NCBI GenBank assembly: GCA_031772625.1
Contig: CM062820.1
Coordinates: 90,628,988 to 90,692,987, forward strand
DNA from: Pinus tabuliformis
Taxonomy: Eukaryota > Streptophyta > Pinopsida > Pinales > Pinaceae
Direction of reading: 5' to 3'
Length of the DNA: 64,000 nucleotides
Shown: positions 21,986 through 34,605 of the stretch, piece by piece
Numbering within the stretch: the stretch's first letter is position 1
Layout of the letters: every line of letters starts with the position of its first letter
The notes under the pieces: model-generated
What the model saw: the letters and a program-made list of their open reading frames with translations, nothing else
Databases searched by the model: none
What the model was told of the DNA's origin: nothing
Made by a program: the position numbers and the translations under genes

Positions 21986-24141
21986 TGTAATAGCCCTAGT
22001 GAAAATTCCATGTAAAAATATATATAAGGCCACGGTGATGGGACACGTATTCCAAGCTAAATGGTGGGGGAAACATCCTAATGGGTATTGATTCGGTTTA
22101 TTACGGTTAAGGGAATTGGAAAAGGCAATGGCTAAGGTTTTGGAAAGGCATGAGGCATTAATTGTCATTTTATTTATGAAAATAATGGAAATTAGGAGAA
22201 AAGGAAGGTGAAAGGTCACATGTTGCATGTGAGGAGGAAATTGAAGGAAAATAATGGAAAATGAATAAAATAGAGGCCTCATTAATAAAAAGGCTTCTAA
22301 GGATCAATGGGAAATACTTGGTCAGTTCAGTTTTGGAGCTCTCTCATTATTCTCTCTCCCTCTCATACTCTTGGAGACTTAGATTTTTATTGGAGCACTC
22401 TTGGAGGGTGTGGCATACTTGGATTCTTGGAGCAAGAAGGCAAAGGAAGAGCAGGAAAGTGCAAGACAACTTCGGGATCATAATCTACAACAATTTTGAT
22501 TGCAGGTATAGAGTTGCATGTATGATTTCTTCACTAGTTTTGGAATGCATGGCACATGCATGTGGTTTCTTGCTTATGATATGTCACTGGCATGGAGGAT
22601 TTCCTGGATTGATAGTGGATTTGCCTAGCCTTTGCATTTCCTGGATAGCCATGGAGATTGTGGGATTATTTCCTTGTTTTGTTTTAGTTGGTTCTCATGT
22701 TTCCTTAGCTTAGGTTGAGTTATTAGTTCCTGAAAGCCTTGGTTGGACAAATTCTCTAGAAGCCCTGTAACGAATTGGGTTGAGTTACTAGTCTTGGAAC
22801 CCTTGGTTGGAAAAAAGTTCTAGAAGCCCTGTAACAACTTGGGTTGATTTATTAGTCCTGGAAGCCTTGGTTGGACAAACGCTTTGGAGCCCTTGGTGGG
22901 TTGAGATACTAGTCCTGGAGCCTTGGTTGGACAAACGCTCTAGAGCCCGGCAACAGTTGTGGGTTGAGTTACTAGCCCTGGAGCCTTGGTTGGACAAACA
23001 CTCTAGAGCCCAGCAACAACCATGGGTTGAGTTTATAGTCATGGATGCCAGGTTGGAACAAACACTCTAGAGCCCTAGAAGGCTGGGATAGAGACCAATT
23101 TGATGTTGGTTTTGTGATGTCCGACCAAAAGGTGGAATCACTATTTGATGGGTTGAGGTGGATGGCTTCTGGAATGCCTTGATAATTTTTTATTGATGTT
23201 TTCTATGAGATCCCACATTCATGCTTGGAATATGGCATGAGGGTGAATGGATAAAGAGATATTTGGCTCAACCATTCTACGATCTGGTGGAATGTGGAAG
23301 TCCTATCCCGGGTTTGGATTTTGTATCATTAATGAAATGTTATTTCTCTTGGTATTTATATGAGTATTATGATGGATTATATGTGGTGTATATGGTTGTG
23401 ATTTCATTGATATTTTTGTCCCTATTATGCTGGTTATGTATATTTTTTATGACAACATCCATGAGTGGCTCTCATCATGTTCTTACTTTTTATTGAATGA
23501 TCAATGTATCTATGACCTAATGGATGAAATGGAAGCTAATGTGATAAGGAGACAATGCTTCATAGTGAATCTCAGATAAGTATGAGACCCCTATGCTCAG
23601 ATATGTTATTTACACCTGTAGATTGCATATTTACTAAGTGTTTGACAAAATGCCTGCCATGGCTAGTAGGGGTCTAGTTAAGGTCTTAAACAAGTATTTT
23701 CTTTAGTACTGTCATTTCCATGTTATTTTATTGATTTGAAGAGATGGTTCAATTTTAGCCAGTGACCAGGGCTTTAGACTTGAAAAAGTGGCTCAAATCT
23801 CGGAGCTGCTAGCATAACACTGATAATTTGGGTCTATCATCGCTGGTAGGCAAGCCTGTGAGAGTGATTATAGGGTTACAGTCCCATGCATGCCTTGTCG
23901 TGGGAGAAACTTTGGGTTTAATTCATATAGATTTTAGGTTAACTCAGGGATTGGGCACCTAGAGTTGTGGATTAGCTCCTAGGGGTCCTGAAGCACCTGA
24001 GGGAGGTATGTGTGTTGTGTTTCTGTCGATTCCATTTCCTTAAGGTTACCTAGGAGGTTGAATCATATCATAGTAGCCTCTCGTCGCATGTTTACCCTGG
24101 CTAGCCAGTTGCTTGGGTAGATGTGGGAGGAGGGTGTTATA
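21986..24141 (+). repeat. Long LTR, copy A (chromovirus-like)
   Basis: This 2,156 bp LTR starts TGTAATAGCCC and ends GGTGTTATA. Copy B (39747-41881) starts TGTAACAGCCC and ends GGTGTTACA, so the original ends were the perfect inverted pair TGTAACA/TGTTACA. It is preceded by a polypurine tract and followed after three bases by a tRNA-Met primer site. A TATATAAGG lies close to its start (22018-22026). It contains a tandem repeat (22710-23085). Its many differences from copy B point to an old insertion. Confidence 0.87.
22710..23085 (+). repeat. Tandem repeat inside long LTR, copy A
   Basis: About six degenerate units of 55-75 bases with the phrase GGTTGAGTTA(C/T)TAGTCCTGGA, then GCCTTGGTTGGACAAAC and CTCTAGAGCCC. 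The same array occurs at 40465-40860 in copy B, so it predates the split of the two LTRs. Confidence 0.88.
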
Positions 24142-24144
24142 GAG

Positions 24145-24160
24145 TAGTATCAGAGCGTGG
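24145..24160 (+). promoter_or_regulatory. Primer binding site (tRNA-Met) after LTR copy A
   Basis: TAGTATCAGAGCGTGG, one change from TGGTATCAGAGC, lies three bases after the LTR end. It shows that copy A works as the 5' LTR of the sequence to its right. Confidence 0.82.
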
Positions 24161-26586
24161 TTGTGCTCTCCTTGGGTTGTGTGTTTATCATGCTTTCATG
24201 TTGGTTGCATATGTGTTCATTATGCATGTAGTCCATATGGTGTTGATCATGGTTGTAGTGATGTCGCCATGTGAAGGTTGAAGGTGTTGTCGTGGAGTAT
24301 GTCTTCATGTGTGTATGGTTGATTATGCATTGTTATGCACATCAGTGTTCACATGTTATCAAATGCATGTGAGGTGGTTTTTATTGTCATGCATGAGGTA
24401 ATGGTTTGTGTAGTTGATATGGTCATGCATTGATGACTGGACTCCAGCTAGAATGGTGTGTATATGGTTTTTCACTCATGTGTTATATGTCTATATGTAG
24501 TTGTTATGCATGTATAGTCTTGGTTATAGTTATGCATGAATAGTAGGTCAAAAATGCCTTGTGAAGTCATTGTATGCAAATTTAGGTCATCATGGTGCTA
24601 TTGGTTATTATGATGCTAATGTGTTGGTTGAGATAAAACAAGATATATAAATCACCATAATGAGGTTGCAACATTAGACTTTGGGATAAGAGCAAATAGT
24701 CATACAAGTATTGTATGTTTGGCAAGTAGGTATGTAATTTAAGGATTTTCATATGCATTAGGTTTATATACATTAGGTTTATGTAGATGTCTTTTGATGT
24801 TATGGTTACATTCATGATAGATGTTAGTTGATTAGTGTAGTTATATTCACATGTGTCAGATAGTCAAGATTGATAGTAACCTATAGTTGTATGCATTGCT
24901 ATTGTTGTTTTATATTAGATAACCTAATGATTATGTTATATGTTGTTGATGAGTATGTTATAGGTTAACTTGTTGTTGTTATATGACATTTAGCTTGAAA
25001 ATTAGGTTATATGTTGTCGATGAGCATGATATATAGCTTATGGTTGTTATATGCTAGTAACTTGATGATTATGGTTATTTCATTAAGATCTTGATGTCAT
25101 ATGTATCATGCTAAATTGGATTGTCCTATGCAGATGGTTAGGGTTACTACATTTAGGTATGAGTCAACTTATTGTATTGCCTCATGTGTTACTAATCTAG
25201 ATCGATCATAAATATGTGATTGCTACGCGTAAATTATTATGAGTTTATGACATGAACATGTTAGTTGGTTAGTGTTATGGATATAGTGATCTTATTTATG
25301 TTTGAGTTGAAATGTTGTAAATTTATATCTTGCTAACTAGATTGATTGTGCAAACAAGATAGCATCCTTTGAGATACATTAAGGTATGAGCTTTCTTATG
25401 TCATCTATTTAGTTTTTGAATGTTTTATTATGTCGTCTATTTGGTGTTTGAGTGTTTGGTTTCTATTATGTCACTTAGTTGATTTATTTAACATGGTATG
25501 TTTACAAGTTGGTTGAATGTTTGATGAATTGCATAATATGAGTATGTGTTTATAAGGTTTATTGTTGAAATGATCTTGTTTTAAGAGGATTGTAGTAACA
25601 CATACATGTTGAGACAGTTGATATGTACTTGAGTATAGTAGGTGATAATTGTAGCATTGTGCCTAAGGAATAGGAGTTAACTATGAATTATAACATGATT
25701 GTTAGTCTTGGTAAAGGTTGATTTCAAGTTGATAGATATGATTGTCTTGATATTAGGAACATGTGATTGACATGGGTAAATAGTTGCAGGAAACATGCTT
25801 GGTATTAGTATGACAAGGTAATAGTTGATGTGTTTATATAACTAACAGTTGGGTGATGTGACAATACATAATAAGCCTCGATTATAAGAAGGAAATTAAG
25901 GTAAAAGAAAGGAATTGGACAAGAATTACTTTGGCTATGTTTGGAAACCCTAATTCCAAACGAATGAGTGCCTTGCATACAGGAAGTCTTCTTAACCTTG
26001 ATTTTGTCTGAAATTATGTGGATATGTGTTATAGTCATGAACATGTACTTGACAGGTATATTATCCAGTCTCTAGTTGCAGGAGGATCTGTCAAGGGAAT
26101 TGGAGTCCCTTGAGAGATGGCATGGATGTGTTCAATTGCAAGCATTGTGCTTGCCACAACAAGGTAAGGTAACCAGTGTATTGTTATGTTTATTTATGCA
26201 TTGACAGTTATGTGTTGATGGCAGTATGATGTAGGGGATTGCATGGAAAAGATATTTCCACGAAATCTTGAAGAAGGCTCGAATTGAGCTTCCCTTGGGA
26301 ACCATGATTGAGTCACGATGTTTTTTGCTAATATTGTGCTTTTGGTCTTTTGGTGCTTTGTTGTGATTGATTGTGGTTTTGTTTGCGTCTTATGCATGGC
26401 CATGCCACTTGGGTTTTGGTGTCATTATTGGTTTTGTGGTTTCCTTCTTGGTTGTTTCTTTTATTTCCTTTTATGTTTTGAGTCTTGGGAATTGTTTGGA
26501 AAAGAGAAAAGTTAATGGAGCTCGAGGATTGTTGTGTGGTACATAAAAGGTAATGTGAGATTCAGATAAAGCTCAGTGCATGAGTA
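24161..26586 (+). other. 5' internal region of long-LTR element, non-coding
   Basis: T/G-rich sequence dominated by degenerate phrases such as GTTATGCATGT, TATATGTTGTTGATGAG and TTAGGTTATATG, repeated at irregular spacing. No gag, protease or RT pattern was found in any frame. The region continues at 35663 after the nested minus-strand element. Confidence 0.6.
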
Positions 26587-26591
26587 AGCAT
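26587..26591 (+). repeat. Target site duplication AGCAT, left
   Basis: AGCAT here and at 35658-35662 flank the nested minus-strand LTR element exactly. Confidence 0.9.
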
Positions 26592-27643
26592 TGTCATGTG
26601 CAAAGAGTCAATTTTGCGGACAAAATCGACCTCCCTAGAAGCTAAGGCTTTCTAGTGACAAACAAGACAATCAAGCACTATCTTTCCCTAAATATGCATT
26701 TAAAATACAAGCAACCAGGTGTTTAAAGCATACCTTTAGTCCAACGCTGTTTGTAGCAGCCAAGCCTCTCCGATCCAGATGAGCTTCTCCTTCTCTTTGA
26801 AACCTGCATTCACTAATAAGAAAACGATTACATAGCACCTGAATAACTCATATAATAAAACATATTCATCATAAAGACCAAGGAGTATATGAAACAAATT
26901 ATATATAACAACTTGTTGAGAAAAATGAACTTAATTGTATTAATTGGAAACAAAAGAAACCATTACAACCAGTGCCTTGGTGTTGTGCAGGTCCCTCCCA
27001 GGGTCCAGCAAGAGTTCTCCTTTACTTTGATCAGCTCACCCACTTCCAAATGAAGCTAAGAAAGGATGGGAATCTCTCCTCTCAAGCTCTATAAGGGAGT
27101 CCTAATTTCAGTAGCATCTACCCTTAGGAATGTTCAGCTTTCAACCCCCCCTCCCTCTGGCCCAATGCCTGTATTTATAATGCTTTGGAGGAAGTTAATC
27201 AGGTCGACCATCAATGGGATAAGCCCCTCTTTGAATGGGATAGCTCCCCTCTTGATGGGATAAGTTCCTCTTTCATAGGGATACATGAACCATCTGGAGG
27301 CGCTCAATACACGTCAAACCATCTTCTAGAATGCTCTAGAATCGACCACAAGTAACATTTTTGAAGTAAAACTCGCGCCTTTTGACCTTTACAGGAGTAC
27401 GCACCCACCCCTTTACAGACAGAGCATACAAGTACGCAGGTTTTGTGAACTTGGGGTGCGTACACGCAGGTAAGGTTAAGAGAAACTGCGTAACCAGAGT
27501 TAATTGACTTTTTAAGGACTTTCTCTCTTTCTTGGAGTTTGACATGAGGAGCAGAGGTATAAGAATTGCCAAGGAGGATAGTATGACAGTTGATGGAGCC
27601 ATACTAACTGCAAATAGTCATGGTGACAAATTTTAGTGTAACA
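26592..27643 (-). repeat. 3' LTR of minus-strand element
   Basis: On the minus strand it begins TGTTACACTAAAATTTG and ends ACATGACA. It carries a TATAAATA box at 27179-27172 (minus), conserved in the other LTR. Confidence 0.92.
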
Positions 27644-27654
27644 GATTGCCCCCT
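27644..27654 (-). promoter_or_regulatory. Polypurine tract
   Basis: The minus strand reads AGGGGGCAATC directly before the LTR start TGTTACAC. It is the expected primer for plus-strand DNA synthesis. Confidence 0.8.
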
Positions 27655-28799
27655 AAAGTGCGAAGCCTGTAGTAGATTAGGGTTTCATATCATCTAGGAA
27701 GGGTGAAGTACTTTATCATTTCAAGGATTATCTTGTGGAGAGCCCAGTCGGAACCTGCAAATATTCAACACAAAATACATATATAATATCATATCATCAC
27801 TGAGGTAGGCATTCCCATACTCAGATTGAAAACTTTAACTAACAAACTAACTACTGCTCTGATATAGGAATGATTTCACAGTACATCATAATCATAGACT
27901 CATGTACACACAGTATGGACGCAGCCATCTATTTATGATTAGTCTACTGTATAATGAATACAAAACTCCTCGTAGCCTGGATGGTGGAAACTAGATCCAG
28001 GGTCTTCATTTCTACTTCCCGAAATGGTACGATTCTATCCATGCGAATAAATGAGTTGATGTCGAACATCGTAGAAACCACTTGATTACCAGTCGATGAT
28101 GTAAACTGTTAACAAGTGTGAGAGATACCACCAGTGATGTCAATGGTTCTCAAAGTACCCAGTACAATCCATGAGATGTGAATGAATGTGTTGATGTCGA
28201 ACATATCACGGAATCCTTCGATCGAAAGTCAATGATGTAAACTGTCGTCAAAGGCGAGAAACCTACCATTGATGCATGCAGATTTCAAGGTACTGACGAT
28301 TTCTAGGTCATCTTTCTAGATAATGTGCTAATGTCGATAGAAAGCGACCCGTTGCAGGCAAGCCCACAACCCGAAATCATAGATCAAGTTGAAGAAATGT
28401 AGCTGTAAGGACTGATTGAGGGATGGTCAAGATGGATGACTCATAGATCAAGTTGAAGAAATGTAGCTGTAAGGACTGACTCAGGGATGGTCAAGATGGA
28501 TGACAGGTATTTTGCAAATGAATGGTTTATTTGCAGTGACCTCTTGAACACATAACGACACAACAGATGGCTTGGTGACGAGTGACCCAAATTTAATACC
28601 CAGAAACTGGCTGAAGATTTTCAATGTGGTTTGATCAACTTTTAGGCAAAGGATTTCCCAACCCAGGTGAATGAAAAGTGTCGTGTTCAAGAGTGGTGAT
28701 AAGGTTTTTCTGAAACAAAGGATAACAAATAGGCTCATTTTTCTCTCTTTTCCCCCACCATTTCTGGCAAGTACCTCTTTATTTTTTACAAGCTTGAGG
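27655..28799 (-). repeat. 3' internal region with two tandem duplications
   Basis: Non-coding. A 63-base unit beginning TCATAGATCAAG is duplicated at 28378-28440 and 28441-28503 with two or three differences. A more diverged pair of about 135 bases, with GTTGATGTCGAACAT and GATGATGTAAACTGT, lies at about 28050-28185 and 28185-28320. Confidence 0.72.
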
Positions 28800-29839
28800 A
28801 GGATAACATATGCTTGATTATAAGCTCATCCTTCGGATGAGTCCAACTTAGTTTAGATTCGAACCCTAAGAAGGAGTGGTCCGTTCCTGTTTGTAATCGA
28901 ACAGGTCCTTTACTGTGAAATTTTAACGAGTCCAGTATAGGAGAAACTCGGCGTTTTTCAATTTTAGAGAGTCTGAAAAACTTAAGAAGACTCCAAGGTT
29001 GACCTTTTTCGTAAATTTGTGTCTCCCAAGCCCGAAAAAGTATAAAATAATACTTGAGAGAACTGCTTGATCTTTACGACCAAGGAGTACTTTCATGATT
29101 AATGTCTTTGACCTGAAAAGTAAAAAGCGATCAAGGACACGTCGTTTTATTTCCAATATCGAATTTGAAACGAGAAAAATCTGGCAATCTTTTCATGTTT
29201 TTATGGTCAGAAAAGGGCTATAAGAGGACCGTATTTTAATTCCGTTTTAACGAGTGTAAAAGAAACGCTTGACAATCTTTTCATGTTTTAGGAGTCAGAA
29301 AAGGGCTTAAAGATGACTCTAAGGTTTCACTTTTTCGTAAGTTTTAATGAGTTTGAAAAAATGATAAAAATGTACTCATATGGCCGACTTTCAATTTAAT
29401 TTACGAGAAGGAAAAGACGGAAAGAACTCGGCATTTTTCATTTCTTTTACGAGAATAAAAGATAGCAAAATAATCTCGGGATTTTCATGAGTTTAACGAG
29501 TCTTGAAAATAACTGAAATTGACTCGAAATAGGTTTCATTTTTACAAAATATTGAAACAGAGAAAAACTATGCTTCAAAGTAGTTTCATTTTTACACAAG
29601 CTTGAAACAGAGAGAAAACTGTGCTTGATGCCCCCTGAGCATAACTGCTAAAGCGCATGCCCCCTAGCTTCATTTCATTCAACCAGTTGGATGAAATGAA
29701 GGTTGAGCTATGAGATCATTTGAAAGACTCGACCTAAACTGTAAGAAAATTATGCAAAAAACTGAAATAACTAACCTAAATATACAACTTAACATTTATG
29801 AGATCTAGTCAAACTCTCGACTCAATTAGAGGAGGATTT
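28800..29839 (-). repeat. Degenerate minisatellite, older part
   Basis: Irregular repeats built on TTTTA(A/C)GAG..TGAAAA and ACTCGG(C/A)(G/A)TTTTTCA. They grade into the regular array that follows in + coordinates. No gene seen. Confidence 0.55.
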
Positions 29840-30832
29840 GTTTCATTTTTTAACGAGCTTGACACAGGAAAAGAACTATGCTCGGATTCAGTTTCATGTT
29901 TACGCAAGCTTGAAACGAAAAACTATGCTTGTTATAAGTTCGCATGCCCCCAGCATAATGACGCAAAACGAGGTACATGCCCCCCAAGCTTCATTACATT
30001 CAATGAGGTGGATGGAATGAAGCTTTACTTTCAAGATCTTGGAAAGACTTGTGGGAGTTGTTTCATTTTTTAGTGAGGTTGACACAGGAAAAGAACTATC
30101 CTCAAAACCCTTGTTTCATTTTTTAAACGAGCTTGACACAAGATAAGGAACTATGCTCATGGCTACTCTCTACAATCTACCTAACAAAAAAAACTTTACT
30201 CTAAAAACCTTGATTCATTTTTTAACGAGCTTGACACAAGACAAGGAACTATGCTCATAAATCCTTGATTCATTTTTTAACGAGCTTGACACAAGATAAG
30301 GAACTGTGCTCTAAAATCCTTGTTTCATTTTTTAATGAGCTTGACACAAGACAAGGAACTATGCTCATGACTACTCTCTACAATCTACCTACTTAACCTA
30401 CCCTTGTTTCATTTTTTAACGAGCTTGACACAAGACAAGGAACTATGCTCAAGACTCCTTGTTTCATTTTTTAACGAGGTTGAGACAGGAACAAACTATC
30501 CTCACCCCTGATTCATTTTTTAACGAGGTTGACTCAGTAAAAAGAACTATCCTCTGACCAACTGATTCATTTTTTAACGAGGTTGACACAGGAAAAGAAC
30601 TGTCCTCATACTGACTGATTCATTTTTTAACGAGGTCGACACAGTAAAAGGAACTTTCCTCATACACACTGATTCATTTTTTAACGAGGTTGACACAGTA
30701 AAAGGAACTTTCCTCACTCACACTGATTCATTTTTTAACGAGGTTGACACAGTAAAAGGAACTTTCCTCACTCACACTGATTCATTTTTTAACGAGGTTG
30801 ACACAGTAAAAGGAACTTTCCTCACACTTCTT
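29840..30832 (-). repeat. 53-57 bp minisatellite array
   Basis: About fourteen units. Each contains the + strand phrase TTCATTTTTTAACGAG followed by (C/G)TTGACACA and a form of GGAACT(A/T)T(G/C)CTC. Units start near 29848, 30060, 30113, 30211, 30267, 30324, 30409, 30462, 30509, 30564, 30617, 30672, 30725 and 30779. The last four (highest coordinates) are nearly identical, so the array grows or homogenises at the end nearest the ORF. It begins directly at the ORF's 3' end. Confidence 0.92.
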
Positions 30833-30834
30833 GA

Positions 30835-32454
30835 TCATGGCTTCCAACTGGAAGAAAGACATGTCAATGGACACACCTTGATCATGGCTTCCAAAAGGTC
30901 TTCATCAGAAGGAAGAATAGTTCTTTGGAAGGAACACATGTCAAGGGACTCAAAAGGGATAAGAACATCGTGTTCAAGTAATCCCATAGAGTTTTCCATG
31001 TCAATTACCGAATCTAAATCAAAGGAAGATGAGCAAACAGTGAGAGGCTCACTTACATCGGTAACTGAAAACATGGGACCAGTTGCCACATAATTAACCC
31101 GTGGCGGGGTAGATACCACTTTAGAATCAGGAACATTTAGGGGTGTCATATTATTGGTAGTTGAGACAAGACTAGGGAATGAAAGCTGGTCTACAGTCAC
31201 AATACTGCCATTGTGAGGGAAAGACATCACGCAAAAGAGTGTCGATACGACAGCTTTCATTGCATAAACATAGTCTTGCCCAAGGAGTAAATTGAAATCC
31301 AAGGGACCTCGAACTACCATAAGATCAATACAGACAGTTTTACCTTCCAAGGTAATAGAAAACTTAGGAAGGATCCCTAAAGGTTCACTAATGGTTCTGT
31401 TAAAAGCTTTCAGATTCTGCGTAATAGGCGCAAGCTGAGGGGAACCCAAAGCTTTCCAAGCAGTTGAGGATAAAATACTAACAGAAGCACCTTCATCTAC
31501 CTGTGTGCGATGCATGTCCCTACCACCAGCCTTGACAATGATTTGGAAAGGGATGGAGGAAGGAAGACGAGGTTCTGTCAGTCTATTCCAATCAAAGGAA
31601 AAGACCTCAGTGCTTGGAGGGGGTTCTGTAGAAACAGGTGAAATGCCCCCCGGCATAGAAGAATCTGATGTAACACGAAGAACTTGAGTGGTATGAAGTT
31701 CACTCTCTAAAGGGAAAGTGGGATCGACCGAATGTGAAATTGAATCGACCACTTGATCAACTAACGGATCATCAACCTGAGTGACATGAGTTTCACTCTC
31801 CAATGGAAGAGTGTGATTGACTGTACTTGAAATTAGATCAATCACTCCGTCAGTTGATGGTAGGTTGGGAGAAAGTTGACGATAACCAGTTGGAAATTCT
31901 TGTTGTGGAACAGTAAGGCTTTCCAACAATTTTGAGGCTTCATCCATGTGAGGGAAAATGTGAGTTTGATGACTCCCTTTGCATAACTTACAAGGAAACC
32001 TAACTTTACCCTTTTTCCCAGGAACCTGACTATCATTGGTTGATGGATCAATGGAAAGTTGATGAGATTTTTCTGACCATACTTCCAGGACCTTTGGAAT
32101 ACCAGGAAAATTGATAAGGAAGTGGTCACCCTTACAAAGCCTGCAAGGGTATTTGGGTTTATGATGCATGTCAGAGTTTTCCTCAACACAACTAACACTC
32201 ACAACCACGGTTGGTTGGTTGACTTCTTTCTTATCTTGCTTCTTCTTCTTCTTCTTCTTCTTCCCTTTCTTCTTCTTCTTAGACACCTGGTTACTAGCGT
32301 CAAGGCTTTTACCAAGCGAAGAGGAAGAAATGGAGGAAGAAAAATTAGGTGAAGAAGGTAAAGGGCCAACAGAAGGTTGGTGATGTTGAGATGGTGAACT
32401 CTGTTGAGGTGAAGCATTCAGTTGAGGTGGAAGAATTGGAGTATTTGGGGCCAA
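30835..32454 (-). CDS. Gag/protease-like protein of non-autonomous element
   Basis: The frame is 539 codons from a TTG at 32454. The sequence upstream is in frame to a shift near 32510, and ATG 32609-32607 probably started the original protein, so this copy has a one-base slip near its N-terminus. In order it has a Pro/Ser-rich start and a Lys run (residues 59-76). Two knuckle-like motifs follow, PCRLCKGDH (Cys104, Cys107, His111) and PCKLCKGSH (Cys155, Cys158, His162), each lacking the last Cys (Phe in both). Next come two copies of a 33-residue repeat (about 207-260), then a retropepsin-like domain with VDEGASVSILSS (Asp320, where Asp-Thr/Ser-Gly is expected) and LLGQDY (389-394). The protein may bind element RNA. 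The DEG active site makes protease activity doubtful. No pol follows. Confidence 0.8.
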   Translation of the reverse strand: MAPNTPILPPQLNASPQQSSPSQHHQPSVGPLPSSPNFSSSISSSSLGKSLDASNQVSKKKKKGKKKKKKKKQDKKEVNQPTVVVSVSCVEENSDMHHKPKYPCRLCKGDHFLINFPGIPKVLEVWSEKSHQLSIDPSTNDSQVPGKKGKVRFPCKLCKGSHQTHIFPHMDEASKLLESLTVPQQEFPTGYRQLSPNLPSTDGVIDLISSTVNHTLPLESETHVTQVDDPLVDQVVDSISHSVDPTFPLESELHTTQVLRVTSDSSMPGGISPVSTEPPPSTEVFSFDWNRLTEPRLPSSIPFQIIVKAGGRDMHRTQVDEGASVSILSSTAWKALGSPQLAPITQNLKAFNRTISEPLGILPKFSITLEGKTVCIDLMVVRGPLDFNLLLGQDYVYAMKAVVSTLFCVMSFPHNGSIVTVDQLSFPSLVSTTNNMTPLNVPDSKVVSTPPRVNYVATGPMFSVTDVSEPLTVCSSSFDLDSVIDMENSMGLLEHDVLIPFESLDMCSFQRTILPSDEDLLEAMIKVCPLTCLSSSWKP

Positions 32455-34583
32455 CGAAGTTGAAAATAACCATATCGGTAAACCTATTGTAAATCCAGGT
32501 AATGAAAAGTAGCCATATAAGGAGGACCAACATTTCCAAAGTAAGGAAAAGTACTAGGATTCTTGTTAGGAGGGGTTCCTAGGTTGGTAAATTCCGGAAC
32601 ATTTGCCATTATATTCAACTTCAGTGAATTTTATTAACAATTTAAAACTAAAATTAACAATTCACAATTCACACCTAACAATTAAAATTCACAATTCACA
32701 CCTATGGTATCTAAAAGTAAAAACAAACAAATTAACACGCACTATCAAATCTAGGAGTCAAACCACACACAAACAGTAACCTTCCAGACAGAAAACACTA
32801 GTTGGTGATGAAATCCAACATCACAGAATTCAGTACAGAAGTGGCGGGTGGAACAGTTACCCCGACAACCTGCTTAATGAATATACTGGCACAAGTTCCT
32901 CCACTTTAACCGTCTCGAGTGAAGTGAACCCCCCAGAAAATCCAAGTGAGTCTAGCCGGCGTCTGCTCCAGGTACAGTGGGATCTTCCCTCCACCGTCAC
33001 CTTGGGTAGAACCCTAAAGATAATGGTCACTAAGGTCACCAACAGCAACAAATATACCTGGGGGAACAGTCTACGATCCAATAGCACGCAAGGGCAGAGT
33101 AACAAGCTCAATCCCCTTGCCGGCTCCTTGACAATAATCCAAGGTTTACCGACAAGTGACCCCAGGCTCCTCGACAATGGTCAATCCGAGGTTTACCGTT
33201 TGTAGTACGTGCGTATCTGGCATCGTTCCCAATGAAGGAGGATTGATCCCCTCACTGGTTCGGACACGATCTCGTGCTTCTCCTTTAAGAGGAGCTTTCC
33301 CAGAGCATAAATGTAACAGTTGGATTTATCCTACCACAAGATGAGCTACTTGTTTGGTTTTGCTGTCTTGGAGAGTTAATTACTCTCCTACTCCAAGACA
33401 CTAGCCTGATCTATATTGGTGTTTCAGAGCCCTAGAAATGTAAAAATTACTAGATGAATTTTAATTAAGCGCTGCGTTATTTAGGTTGTTATTACGCAAA
33501 GGGGTAAATGGATACGAAACCAATGGTGTTATGACCCGACTCAAAACTGAATGCAATCGAATATGATAATGTAATCCTTTCAATTCGATGAATCCTAACT
33601 AAAGTAAGGAGAGAGTTTCCATTCACTTCCAACAATGCAAAAAATTGACCACTAAGAGAAAATATAATAAATTCTCTAATGCACTAATTTCATCAAGAAA
33701 AACTAATGCAAATCAATTCCAAAATAGTTTTTTTATTTTTATTTTTGTGTAAATTCAAATCAAAGAAAACTGATCTAAATCTACGATTGATTTTTCAGAA
33801 TGTAAACTATGCAATTGTAATCTATGCACAATTCACTTGAAAAGTATGCAAATGTAATCTATGCACATTTTTCATTAATATTCTGAAAATGAGAATTCTA
33901 ATTATGCAAATGTGATCTATGCAAGAGAATTCTCAAACACAAGATGATTCTAATGTAATCTAAGAACCAATCAAGTGCAAGTCGAGAAAATTGGGTGAGA
34001 GTTCCAAAGATCAAAAAATAAAAACACTCAAAGGCGATTAACACTCATACACAATTTGGGGAAATTTTTTTGCAAAAACAAAAGCAAAAAGATGCAAAAT
34101 TGTGAAAAGACTGAGACAAACTTCCAAGTAATGACCAAAGGAAATCAAATCAAGAATTTCTCAAAAAAGAGACTCAAAACACCCAATTGATAAAAGCTTA
34201 GAGTAGGAATGCCAACGAAATTAACCAAGCAAAGTTTTTGACAGGGAACAAGCAGGTCTGGGCAATGGCTAAAACCTATAAACAAATTCTAAACTGATAA
34301 AAAAGAGAAAAATTTAAAATTTTCAAATTTTTGACAGGGTACGCAGGCAACCTGTTTACACAGGTGCGTCCACGCTCTGTGCACAAAGCACAAGTGCGTA
34401 TAGGTACGCACTGTGCTTAACTCAGAGGGTGCATACCTCTCCCAAAACTATGAAAAATGAAAACTAACTCAAAATCAACTAAATTCACCCAATCCCACAA
34501 TCATCAAGTCAAAAACAGAAACAGAAAATATAGTTTCTCAAGTCAAAGTATCAATCAAAAGAGAAATCAATCAAATCCATGGA
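32455..34583 (-). other. Leader of minus-strand element
   Basis: It includes the out-of-frame N-terminal codons of the ORF (32609-32510). A GC-richer patch at 32860-33330 has a small duplication (GCTCCTTGACAATAATCCAAGG / GCTCCTCGACAATGGTCAATCC). At 33780-33960 are four copies of TATGCAAATGTAATCTATGCA-like sequence. No other gene was recognised; the 106-codon minus frame at 33177-32857 has no known motif. Confidence 0.5.
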
Positions 34584-34584
34584 T

Positions 34585-34602
34585 TCCCCGGTGGAGTCGC
34601 CA
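34585..34602 (-). promoter_or_regulatory. Primer binding site (TGGCGACTCC type)
   Basis: The minus strand reads TGGCGACTCCACCGGGGA three bases inside the 5' LTR. Primer sites of the TGGCGACTC..GGGGA type are known in plant Tat/Ogre-group gypsy elements, which hints at the autonomous partner's lineage. Confidence 0.8.
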
Positions 34603-34605
34603 TTT

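Noticed and set aside
22261..22713. 150-codon + strand frame in LTR copy A
   Set aside because: Not conserved in LTR copy B, where the aligned sequence breaks the frame; no domain.
29840..30832. CRISPR-like array of regular repeats
   Set aside because: Units run head to tail without unique spacers, in a plant LTR element; it is a minisatellite.
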